Assembly: GCA_044228505.1 (NCBI GenBank)
Contig: JBGAUT010000022.1
Location: 1 to 64,000, forward strand
Reading direction: 5' to 3'
Length of the DNA: 64,000 nt
Source of the DNA: JAEUKA01 sp044228505
Lineage (GTDB): Bacteria; Myxococcota_A; Polyangia; Palsa-1104; JAEUJZ01
Every line of letters starts with the position of its first letter. Position 1 is the stretch's first letter. Made by a program: the position numbers and the translations under genes. The notes beneath the pieces are model-generated. The model saw only the letters and a program-made list of their open reading frames with translations. It had not been told where the DNA came from and searched no databases. Below, piece after piece: positions 42,967 through 52,883 of this stretch.

Positions 42967-44010
42967 TTAGGATTCCTCGTCGGGAAGAACCAGCGGATAG
43001 GTCGCATGGGGAGTGATCACCGCGCTTCGTGTCGAGCTTCGCACCTCACTGCCGGCGAAAACGACGCTGCGGCTTAGCTCGACGCCTCGCTCGACGCGAG
43101 CGGCATCACCTAGCACCACTTCGGGGCCAACCACCGCACCCTCGGATACCACCGCTCCGGCCGCAATACAAACCGGCGCTAGGATCGTTGCAGACGACGC
43201 AATCTGTGCCCGTGGACTGACCCCAATGAGAGGACCGGGCGGGTAGGGCAGTCGCGCCTTGCCCCGCAGTACGTTGAGGTTGCCTTGCAAGAAGCGCTCT
43301 GGCGTCGAGTGCTCATGGAAATAGCCGGGGATGATGTAACCAGAGAGCACCTCACCGGCTCGCAGAGAGGGTACGTAGCCTTGACGAACGATGCAGGACG
43401 ACTCGTTGGTTGGCAGACGCAGCAGAAGGTGCGGCTCGATGATGTGGACGCCGGTGAACATGCAGCGAGTCAGCGGCGGCTTGGCAACAGCAGCAGGCGA
43501 TTTTTGGCCAAGGATGCTGTGGACGCGGCCGTCTGCGTCGACCTCGACAGCGCCCCATTCGTCGGCATCGGGGGTTTCGCGCAGAACCATCGTGGCGGCG
43601 GCACCGGTGACACGATGCAGGGCGAGCACCGCTTCGAGATCGACATCGATGACCAGTTTGCCGTTGATGACCACGCACGGCTCGCGAAAGTCGTGCGTCA
43701 GAAACTCCGCCATCTTGCGAACACCACCGCCCGTACCGAGTAGCACTGGCTCCGACGAGTAGTGTATATCCATGCCGAGGCTCGCTCCGTTACCGACGGT
43801 ATTGGTGATGAGGTGCCCCAGGTGGTGCAGGTTGATGGCGACCTCGCGCATGCCATAGCCTCGGCACAGCGCCAGAGCATACGTGAGCAGCGGATGATTG
43901 CAGACTGGCAGCAGTGGCTTTGGTAGTTCGTCGGAGATGCCTCCGAGCCGACTGCCCATCCCCGCACACAGCACCATCGCACGCAGTGGCGTCGCAAAGA
44001 TCCCTTGCAT
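42967..44010 (-). CDS. Sugar-phosphate nucleotidyltransferase (NDP-sugar pyrophosphorylase)
   Basis: A 347-residue protein. The ATG at 44010 overlaps the preceding stop as TAATG with GAGGAG upstream. The N-terminus has the nucleotide-binding signature AMVLCAGMGSRLGG followed by ELPKPLLPVCNHPLL, then LGTGGGVRK. The C-terminal ~90 residues show hexapeptide-like left-handed beta-helix turns (ATILAPVCIAAGAVVSEGAV). Such enzymes join a sugar 1-phosphate to an NTP for glycan precursors; GDP-mannose or dTDP-glucose type cannot be told from sequence alone. SDELPKP resembles mannose-1-phosphate guanylyltransferases. Confidence 0.88.
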   Translation of the reverse strand: MQGIFATPLRAMVLCAGMGSRLGGISDELPKPLLPVCNHPLLTYALALCRGYGMREVAINLHHLGHLITNTVGNGASLGMDIHYSSEPVLLGTGGGVRKMAEFLTHDFREPCVVINGKLVIDVDLEAVLALHRVTGAAATMVLRETPDADEWGAVEVDADGRVHSILGQKSPAAVAKPPLTRCMFTGVHIIEPHLLLRLPTNESSCIVRQGYVPSLRAGEVLSGYIIPGYFHEHSTPERFLQGNLNVLRGKARLPYPPGPLIGVSPRAQIASSATILAPVCIAAGAVVSEGAVVGPEVVLGDAARVERGVELSRSVVFAGSEVRSSTRSAVITPHATYPLVLPDEES

Positions 44011-44954
44011 TACAACTCCTCGAAGACCACAAAGCGCCGATCGGGGACCGCGCCGCTGGCTCGTGAATAAAATCCTACCGGGCCGACCCAAGCGATGACA
44101 CCGCCGTCGGGACGATCGACCACGTCGAGCAAACAACCGAGCAGAAGTGCCTCGCCGAGTCCATGCCCGCGGTGCTTGTCGAGCGTTCCCATGGGACCGA
44201 ACCAGCCGAGCCCACGATTGTTGCCGTCGTGTGCCGCAAAGGCAACCACTGCGCCTGCTTCATCGAGAGCAACATGGACCGCCGGGCCTTCGGGCAGCGC
44301 ATCAGCATACTCAGCCGCTTCTCCTCCGAGTGGTGGTCCCAGGGCACGGGCAACCTCGAAGGACCACACGGGTGCAAACGAGCCGGTGATCATGGTGAGT
44401 AGCGGTTCCACATCGGTCGCGGTCGCTCGTCGGATGGTATAGCCAGCCGCCGTCGCTGTCTTACACAGCATGGCCAATCGTTCCGGGGTGACCAGGGGAT
44501 TTTCCCGCACCGGTGCGCGAAGGTTGAGCAGTCGAGCGACCTCGCCAAATCCTCGGGACCGGAAAAATGAGTGCCCTGCCAAATATCTTTCGTCGACGCC
44601 GGGGGCCAGATAATTCCCTGGATGATCGCCCACGCGAAGTTTGGGCACTGCTCCCGTCGTCTGAGAGATGTGCTGCTGGGCCTCGACCAGCAAGGCGGAA
44701 CCAATGCCTTGTCGCTGAGCTGACGGTAGAACGGCCAGCAGCTTGATCCATCGTCCCGCTTGCGCCAGCACGCCGAGCAGCTCACCACCCGGAGAAAATG
44801 CACCGACGCTAAATCGATCTCGTCGATAGTTCGAGGCCAGTAGCTTTTCCGCCGCCACAACATCGCTGCGATCGTAAGGCAGCGCCGCACAAAGCAGGGC
44901 TTGGGCCGCTGGCAGGTCCGTGGTGACGAGGGCTCGGATCGTGACGCTCGGCAT
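44010..44954 (-). CDS. Tandem GNAT N-acetyltransferase
   Basis: A 314-residue protein with two GNAT-like halves. The first (1-~150) has the acetyl-CoA loop signature LPSAQRQGIGSALL. The second (~165-314) has DKHRGHGLGEALLLG and ends in VGFYSRASGAVPDRRFVVF. Such double GNAT proteins acylate small molecules or protein amines; the substrate is unknown. The start overlaps the stop of the next gene upstream (TGATG) and its stop overlaps the nucleotidyltransferase start. Confidence 0.88.
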   Translation of the reverse strand: MPSVTIRALVTTDLPAAQALLCAALPYDRSDVVAAEKLLASNYRRDRFSVGAFSPGGELLGVLAQAGRWIKLLAVLPSAQRQGIGSALLVEAQQHISQTTGAVPKLRVGDHPGNYLAPGVDERYLAGHSFFRSRGFGEVARLLNLRAPVRENPLVTPERLAMLCKTATAAGYTIRRATATDVEPLLTMITGSFAPVWSFEVARALGPPLGGEAAEYADALPEGPAVHVALDEAGAVVAFAAHDGNNRGLGWFGPMGTLDKHRGHGLGEALLLGCLLDVVDRPDGGVIAWVGPVGFYSRASGAVPDRRFVVFEEL

Positions 44955-45616
44955 CAGGGCTGCTCGGGATCGTCGCCAAGCAGTCCGCTGCGTCGCCCGG
45001 TGCGATTGTATTTATAGGTATAGAGCGCGCCGATCAGGGCGGACAGAGGCAGCAAAAGCCCAGACAGCCCAATCACCAGCCACTTGCTTAGCGCAAACAT
45101 CAACAGAAACGCGACCGAACCCATGATGGCCTCGCCCATGGGAGCGGCGTAGAACCAGCCGAGCGGCCCGAGCAGACCGAGCGCACCGCCAAGCGCTACG
45201 TTTTTTGGTCCTTCCGCGCTTCCCGCCGAGAGCAGAGCTGCATGAGGTAGCTTACGTAGCGCCGTTCCCACCAGCTTGCTTTCGACCTCGTCCTTGAGCG
45301 CCCGCAGGTGTGAGTCGAGCAGTTGCCCGCACCGACTGCAGCGCGACCCCGTCGCTGAGGCACGCTTGCAAGCGGTACACCGAGTCAGGTCTTTCGCCCC
45401 CGTGGCTGGTCTTTTGGTCCCACAGACCTTGTAGAGCAGCTCACCATCGTCGTCGGTATCGAACTCGACCAGTCCGTCTCGCACCATCTCGTCGAGCCAC
45501 TTGTCCGCTTTGCTCGTCGGGATGCCGCTGTAAAAGACGATGTTGGCGCGGGTCAGCGGCACCCTCGTCGTCATCGCTAGCTCCAAAACTGCCTGCTCGA
45601 ACTCCTGCGGCCTCAC
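44954..45616 (-). CDS. Winged-helix-like zinc-ribbon membrane protein
   Basis: A 220-residue protein from the GTG at 45616, which has AGGTGAG just upstream; the longer frame from 45772 would overlap the mltA end by 92 bp. Residues ~1-60 look like a small helical/winged-helix domain (VPLTRANIVFYSGIPTSKA). A zinc ribbon follows with CTACKR and CSRCGQ. The C-terminal half has two to three hydrophobic segments (near GALGLLGPLGWFY and VIGLSGLLLPLSALIGALY). Function unknown. Confidence 0.75.
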   Translation of the reverse strand: MRPQEFEQAVLELAMTTRVPLTRANIVFYSGIPTSKADKWLDEMVRDGLVEFDTDDDGELLYKVCGTKRPATGAKDLTRCTACKRASATGSRCSRCGQLLDSHLRALKDEVESKLVGTALRKLPHAALLSAGSAEGPKNVALGGALGLLGPLGWFYAAPMGEAIMGSVAFLLMFALSKWLVIGLSGLLLPLSALIGALYTYKYNRTGRRSGLLGDDPEQP

Positions 45617-45680
45617 GCTCACCTCACATGGACGAAGATAGCCCCTTCTTGGACGACTACCAACGCCTGAGCCCGGGTTT

Positions 45681-46760
45681 TTAGCGAACGCCCCGTTTCG
45701 GAAGTAGCAGGAACAGCTCTCCTGGATAGTTGGTGCGGGCTGCGGCGATGCGAGCTTCCTCGCCACTGCCAACGAAGAGGTCCACTCGACCTGGACCGAC
45801 GATCGCTGATCCGGTGTCTTGGGCCAGCACCAGCCGTGCGATGTGCTTCGAGGTGATCGTCGGATCCTCGGTCTGCGCCGCTACCTGCGTTCGCAGCAGT
45901 AGCAGCGCACCCATCGGGACATGCTTGGGATCGATCGCCACCGAGCGACCGGCGACTAGTTCTCCAAACTTTCCAGTGCCGCGCAGTGGGGTCTCTTTGA
46001 AGAACACAAAATGCGGATTTTTCCCCCAGTACTCCCGCAGTACCTCGGGATGCGCTTTGACGAACGCTTGGGTCTTGCTCTGACCTGGGTCCGTTGGAAA
46101 GTCATCGGGGATGCGGTGATCGCGAACCAGGAGACGCAAGGGATTTTGATACGGATGACCATTGTGGCCATCGGTGGTGAGGTTGATCTCGCTACCATCA
46201 ACCAGTGCAATCGTCGCTGAGCCCTCGATATGAATATGCAGCGCCTGCGCAAGACTCTCGACGTAGACCAGCTCTAGTTGGTGTCCAGTGAGCGCGCCTG
46301 ATAGCACCGCTTCCGTGGTTTGCTGCGCCAGAGATTCGTCTGCGGGCCGACGGTACAGCGGAATCTGATACGGCCCCTGAGGAGTTCGTGACCCGCGCAG
46401 GATAGGATGATAGTATGCGGTGACATGTGCGGCGCGGTGGGCCAGCGGGAGTAGCTTGATCCGTTTGTTCAAGACCCGACACAGTGCGGCCTTGCCAAGC
46501 TTCGCCGCCGTCTGAATCGGGAGCAGCATTCGTTCCACATAATCGTGGTTGCTTAGCTTGAGCCGTCCGTGCGTGACCCGTGGCTCGGCGGGCTGGGCGC
46601 GCAGGGCGAAAAGCTCTGCCTCAATGGCTTTGATCAGAGAACCGGTGTCGTGATCATCGCAGCTAGTGATGGTGGACGCCGTATCAGCCGAGCGTCCCAC
46701 AGCCACCGTCGGCCAGTGTAGGCACAGACATAGAAGAAGCACATGAAGGCGCAACCGCAT
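45681..46760 (-). CDS. mltA: Lytic murein transglycosylase MltA
   Basis: A 359-residue MltA with an N-terminal signal (~1-22) but no obvious lipobox, so it may be periplasmic rather than lipidated. The MltA domain includes HVTAYYHPILRGSRTPQGPYQ and ETPLRGTGKFGELVAG. The 3D domain has RSVAIDPKHVPMGA and AQDTGSAIVGPGRVDLFVG, where D315 corresponds to the catalytic Asp of this family. The enzyme cleaves peptidoglycan to 1,6-anhydromuropeptides. Spacing on both sides fits the same leftward run. Confidence 0.93.
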   Translation of the reverse strand: MRLRLHVLLLCLCLHWPTVAVGRSADTASTITSCDDHDTGSLIKAIEAELFALRAQPAEPRVTHGRLKLSNHDYVERMLLPIQTAAKLGKAALCRVLNKRIKLLPLAHRAAHVTAYYHPILRGSRTPQGPYQIPLYRRPADESLAQQTTEAVLSGALTGHQLELVYVESLAQALHIHIEGSATIALVDGSEINLTTDGHNGHPYQNPLRLLVRDHRIPDDFPTDPGQSKTQAFVKAHPEVLREYWGKNPHFVFFKETPLRGTGKFGELVAGRSVAIDPKHVPMGALLLLRTQVAAQTEDPTITSKHIARLVLAQDTGSAIVGPGRVDLFVGSGEEARIAAARTNYPGELFLLLPKRGVR

Positions 46761-46784
46761 CGACTCCCCCCAGACGTGCGGTGA

Positions 46785-47624
46785 TTAGTTGGCGCCTTGG
46801 CGAATCCAGCGCTGGACCGCCAACATGGCGTCCATCCCGAGCGGCGGATTGTCTTCTGCAGGCATCGGGTCACCCATGATCCGCGTGAACGAGCCCGTTG
46901 CCAGCATCTTGCGCAGCAGATAGCTCCGTTCCGGTTGACCGGGCTGTACCAGTCGCAGCGACTCCGGCGACCCATAGGCACTCGCGCTCACCAAGTAACT
47001 TCGCAGCGCCGGGCTGGCTACTGATAAATCGAGGTTGCGCGCCGCCACTTCTCCAGCTGCCGCCGCCGCATGACAGCCACTCGCTGCGCAGTTTGTCTTG
47101 AGCTGCCCTTTGGCTCCGACAATATCTGCCAGCGTGAGCGCAACTTCCGGCGCTGGGTTGGGCAGCACATCTCGACCCGTGCGGAAGGTAATCCGGGACG
47201 TCCGATCGAGCGCCACACCAGCCAGAGATTTGACGCTTGTCCCAATATCGATTTGATACTCGGATTCGGGGGCCAGGCTGGCTTTGGGCCGGAGGATCAG
47301 CTTGCGCTCGACTTGGTTGTGTTCGATGAGATTTTCAATCGGGCTGCCGCGTCCGCCCAGTCGAATCGCCACCAGCTATCCCGTGTCCGTATAAATTATG
47401 TCGCAAAACGACAAGGTAATGACCGGATTCACCGGTTGGAGCGACTCTATCGGATTGCTCAGCGTGACGCTGAGGAAGGACAGAGAAGGATCGCTAGTGG
47501 ACGGGAACGGTTCGTTCGTTGTGGGGAAGCTACAGCCAGCAAACGAGCCGGTGAGGACGGACAAAACGACAGAGAGAATACGAGAAAGGCGAGGTGTTGG
47601 AGTCGGCTTGCGATGAGAGCCCAT
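46785..47624 (-). pseudogene. Cytochrome-like lipoprotein gene interrupted by in-frame TAG
   Basis: Two reading segments lie in one frame. The first (47624 to 47379) encodes a lipoprotein signal ending in FAGC and the start of an Ig-like (Big_5-type) domain. It stops at TAG 47378-47376. The frame continues at once to 46785 with the rest of that domain (LILRPKASLAPESEYQIDIG, then TSRITFRTGRD) and a cytochrome-like module with CAASGCH (CX4CH) and a closing MPAEDNPPLG...WIRQGA pattern. The domain is split by the stop, so this is one ~279-residue gene with a nonsense change, a sequencing error or stop read-through. A GTG at 47372 has no good ribosome site. The start overlaps the upstream stop (TAATG). 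Confidence 0.75.
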
Positions 47625-47878
47625 TAACTCTCAGTGTACATGCGGATCTGCTCCCGGATCACTTCCTCGTTGATGCCGGTGCGGAGGTGTTCTTTGAGGC
47701 AGTCGGCGAGCGTGATCATCATTTCGGCTGTGGAGCGGTTTTCAATGATCTTGGACCGCAGGCTCTCAGCATCGCGGCTTTTGTCATCCCGGAGGAAGTC
47801 GCGGACCATGTCCACCGATAGATCGCCCTGAAAGTCGAGCATGAGGTTGTCGATCAAATAGTTGATGAGGGCGTTCAC
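47624..47878 (-). CDS. Small acidic helical protein, unknown
   Basis: An 84-residue protein from the GTG at 47878, which has GGAGG upstream; the longer frame from 48223 would cover the divergent promoter region and has non-coding-like composition. The sequence is helical and charged (INYLIDNLMLDFQGDLSVDM, then ESLRSKIIENRSTAEMM). No family is recognised. Its stop overlaps the ATG of the interrupted lipoprotein gene, so the two are translationally coupled. Confidence 0.65.
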   Translation of the reverse strand: MNALINYLIDNLMLDFQGDLSVDMVRDFLRDDKSRDAESLRSKIIENRSTAEMMITLADCLKEHLRTGINEEVIREQIRMYTES

Positions 47879-48047
47879 ATCATCCTCCACAGGGGCGGTA
47901 TGGTTTGAGAAGCAAAGACAGCACGGATTTATAATTGATATCACGCTCTTAGCCACTTGTGAACAGTCTCGCTTCCTCGTACGCTCCGCCCTCTTTCGGA
48001 CCTTGGACGCGGTTCGTGACGCTCTGACCGGAGATCGGGATCTCATC

Positions 48048-48710
48048 ATGACCACCCTTCCTCTGACGGTGCTTGTCGGATTCCTGCTTGGGATCGTGCT
48101 GGCGCGCTGGGTGCCATCCTCGTCCGTTAAGCCATCGCAGCGACTGCTCACACGGCTGCGATCGGCACTGTTGCCGGTGCTGACCTTATCGATCGGCTTG
48201 TGGCTGCCAGCAGCGCTGTGCATCTATCAAGAGGCCTCCGACTGGTCGTTGATGTATTTGCTGGTACCGGAGCGAGCGACGCCGACAGTGTTGGCGGCTC
48301 TGTTCACGTTGCTCACGGCGAGTGTGCCGGGGGGTCTGGCGCTTGGAGTGTGGGTCGAACAGGCGATATGGGATCGCATTGGCGATCGGCTCAACAGGCG
48401 CTTTGGCGAGCGTCGTGGTGAGATACTCGGCCGACTCGCTTTATGGGGTCTTGCGCTGTGTTCGCTTTCTGGTGTCCTGCTTGGCTTCGGGCTTTGTTCA
48501 GATCGGATCTTATGGGTGGGCTCGTTTTCCGACTTTCACGATGGTCGATGGTTGCTCGCCTCGCTCGGACGCGGTTCACCACGTCTGCTCAGCGTGATCG
48601 TTTATACGAACGTGGTGCTGGCCGCTGGGTTCGTCCTTACGGCGCGTGCGATCGCGGGTCGTCATCCAGCGCATAGCCCAAGCGGCGGTGCGCCTGTGAG
48701 TCCGAGTTAA
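48048..48710 (+). CDS. Polytopic membrane protein, unknown
   Basis: A 220-residue protein from the ATG at 48048 (the longer frame from 47862 overlaps the divergent gene). About five membrane segments are visible: LPLTVLVGFLLGIVLARWV, LPVLTLSIGLWLPAALCI, PTVLAALFTLLTASVPGGL, LALWGLALCSLSGVLLGFGL and LLSVIVYTNVVLAAGFVLTA. No family is assigned. A TTGAGA/TATAAT pair at 47905-47935 has an over-long 19-bp spacer and is only a weak promoter candidate. Confidence 0.75.
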   Translation: MTTLPLTVLVGFLLGIVLARWVPSSSVKPSQRLLTRLRSALLPVLTLSIGLWLPAALCIYQEASDWSLMYLLVPERATPTVLAALFTLLTASVPGGLALGVWVEQAIWDRIGDRLNRRFGERRGEILGRLALWGLALCSLSGVLLGFGLCSDRILWVGSFSDFHDGRWLLASLGRGSPRLLSVIVYTNVVLAAGFVLTARAIAGRHPAHSPSGGAPVSPS

Positions 48711-48843
48711 GTCCAGATCTAGGGTCCATTCAGCCAGTCGGCGCTGTGGTTCTGATTTTGCCAATTCTCGACGGATACGGGAGCCAGGCGCGGCGAATCG
48801 GAAGTGCCCCGAAAACCCGGTCTAACGGCAAAATTCGTAAGTA

Positions 48844-48873
48844 TTGACGGGTGCCTCGGCCCCCTGTTACCGT
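48844..48873 (+). promoter_or_regulatory. Candidate near-leaderless promoter of the DUF4398/OmpA operon
   Basis: TTGACG (48844-48849) matches the -35 consensus at five of six positions. TACCGT (48868-48873) follows after 18 bp. The ATG begins 8 bases later, so the transcript would start at or next to the start codon. The same TACCGT hexamer recurs before the kinase gene at 54533. Confidence 0.5.
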
Positions 48874-48880
48874 GACGCCT

Positions 48881-49356
48881 ATGACAGGAGTATCGCGTCT
48901 GCTCGCGCTAAGTGCTCTGCCCTGGCTGGCTCTGTGCTCTGCCTGCGGTCCGGTCACTTATGTATCCCGAGTTACTTTTGGGGCCACTGGGGAGATTGCT
49001 GAAGTCAAGGCCAGCAAGTCCGACCAGATGTCGCCGTACGAATATACCGCTGCGGTGGAGTATCACCGTCGTGCCAAGGAACTGGCTGGCTACGCCCGAT
49101 TCCACGATGCCAACAACTTTGCCAAGAAGGCGCGTGAGTTGGCAGCGGCGGCCAAGACGGTTGCGCAGAAGCGGACCAAGAACCGCGCTCTGCCCATTTT
49201 CGATCCGAGCGATCCCAGCTTGTTCATTACTCGTGACGGGCTGGTGAAACGCAAGTCCAGCCTCGAGTTCGATACCGAGAAGCCGCCGATGCTTGACTCA
49301 GAGAAGCCACCTCTTACTGGACCAGCTCCGAACGCGCAGAAGGGAGGGACGAAGTA

Positions 49357-49357
<1 letters not shown>
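48881..49357 (+). CDS. DUF4398-type lipoprotein
   Basis: A 158-residue protein from the ATG at 48881. The signal sequence ends in LCSACG, a possible but imperfect lipobox. Residues ~45-95 match the DUF4398 pattern of a helical hairpin with YEYTAAVEYHRRAKELAG and NNFAKKARELAAAAK. The C-terminus is Lys/Pro-rich. DUF4398 proteins usually precede OmpA-like genes and are thought to act in the envelope. Its stop overlaps the next ATG (TAATG), so both are made together. Confidence 0.85.
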
Positions 49358-50586
<1,229 letters not shown>

Positions 50587-50755
50587 CCGCTCAACGGCCA
50601 CCTGCCTTGCGTGCTCTTTCTCTCACCTTGATGTCTCTTCGTAACCCACCGTGCATTCCCATCGCCGTCGTACTCCCTGCGGGTCCGGCGATGGCGCACC
50701 GGCTTTCGGCTTGTCGAGTTCCTCACTTTCCAAAGAAAGCTGCGTCTTTTCGGAT

Positions 50756-50789
50756 GCTAGCGATGCGCAAAATTGCGGAGGTCGCTAGC
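50756..50789. repeat. Nested inverted repeat upstream of the beta-barrel gene
   Basis: Outer arms GCTAGCGA (50756-50763) and TCGCTAGC (50782-50789) are perfect. Inside lies a second perfect pair CGCAA (50766-50770) and TTGCG (50773-50777). The 289-bp gap 50587-50875 has no gene. No T-tract follows on either side, so an operator or RNA structure is more likely than an intrinsic terminator. Confidence 0.55.
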
Positions 50790-50875
50790 ACCACCGACCA
50801 AAAACGCTGTAATCTCAAGTTGAGCCTGGCTATACCGCAGTCAGGCCAATCTACGTCTCGAGGCACGTGGTTTTC

Positions 50876-52732
50876 ATGGCGCAATCGATGAAGCAAACGT
50901 CGTTGGCAAAGATGGGTCGTTCGGCACGCTGGCTGTTCGCCGGTGTTCTCGTCGCAGGATCAGGGCAGCTTGCGTATGCAGGGCCTCAGGATCGTGTCGC
51001 CAACATGAACAAGCAGGCGATGGATGACTACGACAAGCTCGAGTTCAGCTCGGCTCGTAAGACCCTCGAAGATACGGTGAGCCTGCTCCGCAAAAACAAC
51101 TTGGACTCGACGATCCAAGCGGCGCGAACCTACATCAACCTGGGCATGGTCTACGTCCAGTTGAAGGACACGGGGCGCGGCGAGCAGTGGTTCAAGCGGG
51201 CGTTGGCGATCAACCCCAATGCCAAGCTCGATCCGAACCTCGCTACCCCCGAAGTCAAAGCGGTATGGGCGATCGCGAGTGGCGGCAAGCCAGCGATGGT
51301 TGCGCAGCCGGTGCAACAGCCGGTGGTGCAACAGCCGGTGGTGCAACAGCCGGTGGCGCAACCCGTGCAGCAGCCGGTGGCGCAGCCCGTTCAACAACCG
51401 ACGCAGACGCCGGATCCGTTCCAGATGGAAGGCGATGGGAAGAAGCCGGAGCCACCAAAGACCCCGCTCGAGTACAGCGCTGACGATCTACTCGATCCGG
51501 TCAAAAAATGTGAGCTGCGCCACACGCCGCTGCTCGAAGTGCGGACTGCGCAGAAGGTCAACCTCTACATCACGCCGACTCCCGTACCGGTGGCTCGCGC
51601 CAACATCTTTTATCGTGGGCCCGGCCAGGAGCGATTCACCGAGTCACCGATGATTCCGAGCCGCAAGCAGCCCGGGGATCTCGTCGGTGTGATTCCGCCA
51701 GAGGCGCTGATGGGTACTTCGATCCAGTACTACATCGAAGGGCTCGACGCCAAAGGCCGAGTTTGTGGCGTGCAAGGTAACGCGGACAACCCGATCATTA
51801 TGAAGGTGTCACGATACGCTGGTGTGGTGGTCGCTCAGAGCGAAGACGTCGAAGATCCGCTGAAATACGTCAAGCAAGAGGACGAACGGCAGCGTCTCGC
51901 GGGACTTCGGGACCGCGTCTATTTCGACCTCGGCGTAGGCACGGGAGGCGCTCTCATTACCGCTGGAACCACCACCGAGGTCGCTTGGTTCTATAACCCT
52001 CGTTCCGCCAAGTACGAGCAGGCCAAGTCCTCTTCGACGGGGTTCACCTGGGGCGGTCTGGGGTTGCGTGCCGAGTTTGGTGCGTACCTATGGAGAGGCC
52101 TTTCACTCGGCGTTTCAGGTCGATTTGAGGCATATTCGAACCATAATGCCGACAGCACCGATGCGGCGATGAAGAACAACCTGTGCACGGACAGCCAAGG
52201 TCGCCCATCGCCATGCTTTGCGACAACGGCCAAGGGGCAGTACGGGTACATGGTGCTCGGCAAGCTGCGTTATCAATTCAGCCCAGGCCGTATCTTCCGT
52301 CCATACATCCATGCCGACATCGGTGGCGGTGAGTGGCGCGGCGCTCTCAATATCGATGGATCGCGCCCGGTGAAAAACGGCGCGATCGACACCGAATCGC
52401 CGCTGCAGCCAACCGATCAGTGCAGTGCTGAGTACAACGGCAAGGCCGATCCGGAGCGCAAGCCAGCTGGCTGTACCTCCGTCGGTGGCAACATCGGCTA
52501 CAATCAACAGACGGGTACGGCTTCGGCAACCTACGTGAACCGCGTCTGTCCGACCACTGGGTCGTGCGTGGACTCGGTGCTACTTGGTAAGCTTTTCGTT
52601 GGTGCCGGGGCTGGATTCTATGTCGGTGGACGCCATGCCGGTATTTCCCTCGACGTGAACCTGCTGACTTCCCTGAGTGGGACCACGGGTCTGCTGCTCG
52701 ACGCCTATCTTGGTCCGCAGTTCATCTTCTAA
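50876..52732 (+). CDS. Outer-membrane beta-barrel protein with N-terminal TPR region
   Basis: About 618 residues from the ATG at 50876; a GTG at 50867 and an ATG at 50888 are alternatives. A signal peptide ends near QLAYA. Residues ~30-110 carry TPR-like helices (TYINLGMVYVQLKDTGRGEQ). A VQQPV-repeat linker follows. The second half from ~350 alternates in the way of a beta-barrel and ends in GPQFIF, the terminal Phe expected of BAM substrates. Repeated DxxxC loops carry cysteines. Function is unknown; it may be a porin or a scaffold. Confidence 0.85.
   Translation: MAQSMKQTSLAKMGRSARWLFAGVLVAGSGQLAYAGPQDRVANMNKQAMDDYDKLEFSSARKTLEDTVSLLRKNNLDSTIQAARTYINLGMVYVQLKDTGRGEQWFKRALAINPNAKLDPNLATPEVKAVWAIASGGKPAMVAQPVQQPVVQQPVVQQPVAQPVQQPVAQPVQQPTQTPDPFQMEGDGKKPEPPKTPLEYSADDLLDPVKKCELRHTPLLEVRTAQKVNLYITPTPVPVARANIFYRGPGQERFTESPMIPSRKQPGDLVGVIPPEALMGTSIQYYIEGLDAKGRVCGVQGNADNPIIMKVSRYAGVVVAQSEDVEDPLKYVKQEDERQRLAGLRDRVYFDLGVGTGGALITAGTTTEVAWFYNPRSAKYEQAKSSSTGFTWGGLGLRAEFGAYLWRGLSLGVSGRFEAYSNHNADSTDAAMKNNLCTDSQGRPSPCFATTAKGQYGYMVLGKLRYQFSPGRIFRPYIHADIGGGEWRGALNIDGSRPVKNGAIDTESPLQPTDQCSAEYNGKADPERKPAGCTSVGGNIGYNQQTGTASATYVNRVCPTTGSCVDSVLLGKLFVGAGAGFYVGGRHAGISLDVNLLTSLSGTTGLLLDAYLGPQFIF
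51305..51400. repeat. Tandem repeats encoding a VQQPV-type linker
   Basis: Imperfect repeats of GTGCAACAGCCG and GTGGCGCAGCCC code for alternating VQQPV and VAQPV units. Several 15-bp copies are identical, so the linker length may vary between strains. Confidence 0.75.
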
Positions 52733-52754
52733 ACCACTGCCTGTTCTTGGTGAC

Positions 52755-52766
52755 GGCCTTCGGGCC
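52755..52766. terminator. Short UUCG tetraloop hairpin between convergent genes
   Basis: GGCC-TTCG-GGCC forms a stable UUCG tetraloop stem 23 bp after the stop of the beta-barrel gene and about 120 bp from the stop of the converging kinase gene. There is no T-tract; it is at best a weak terminator or 3'-end stabiliser. Confidence 0.35.
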
Positions 52767-52883
52767 TCGTGACGAGCTTCCTCGATCACTCCCTTCCGGT
52801 CATTGCTGCAGTGTCATCACCGCTCGGTGCGGCTGTTGCTGGGACGTTGTGATGGATCGCGTGGGACGGCGGGCTCGGGCTCG

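Noticed and set aside
47862..48223. Upstream extensions of both divergent genes across 47.88-48.05 kb
   Set aside because: The extensions overlap each other and have compositions unlike the folded parts. Internal starts (a GTG with GGAGG on the minus strand, an ATG with a membrane segment on the plus strand) are better.
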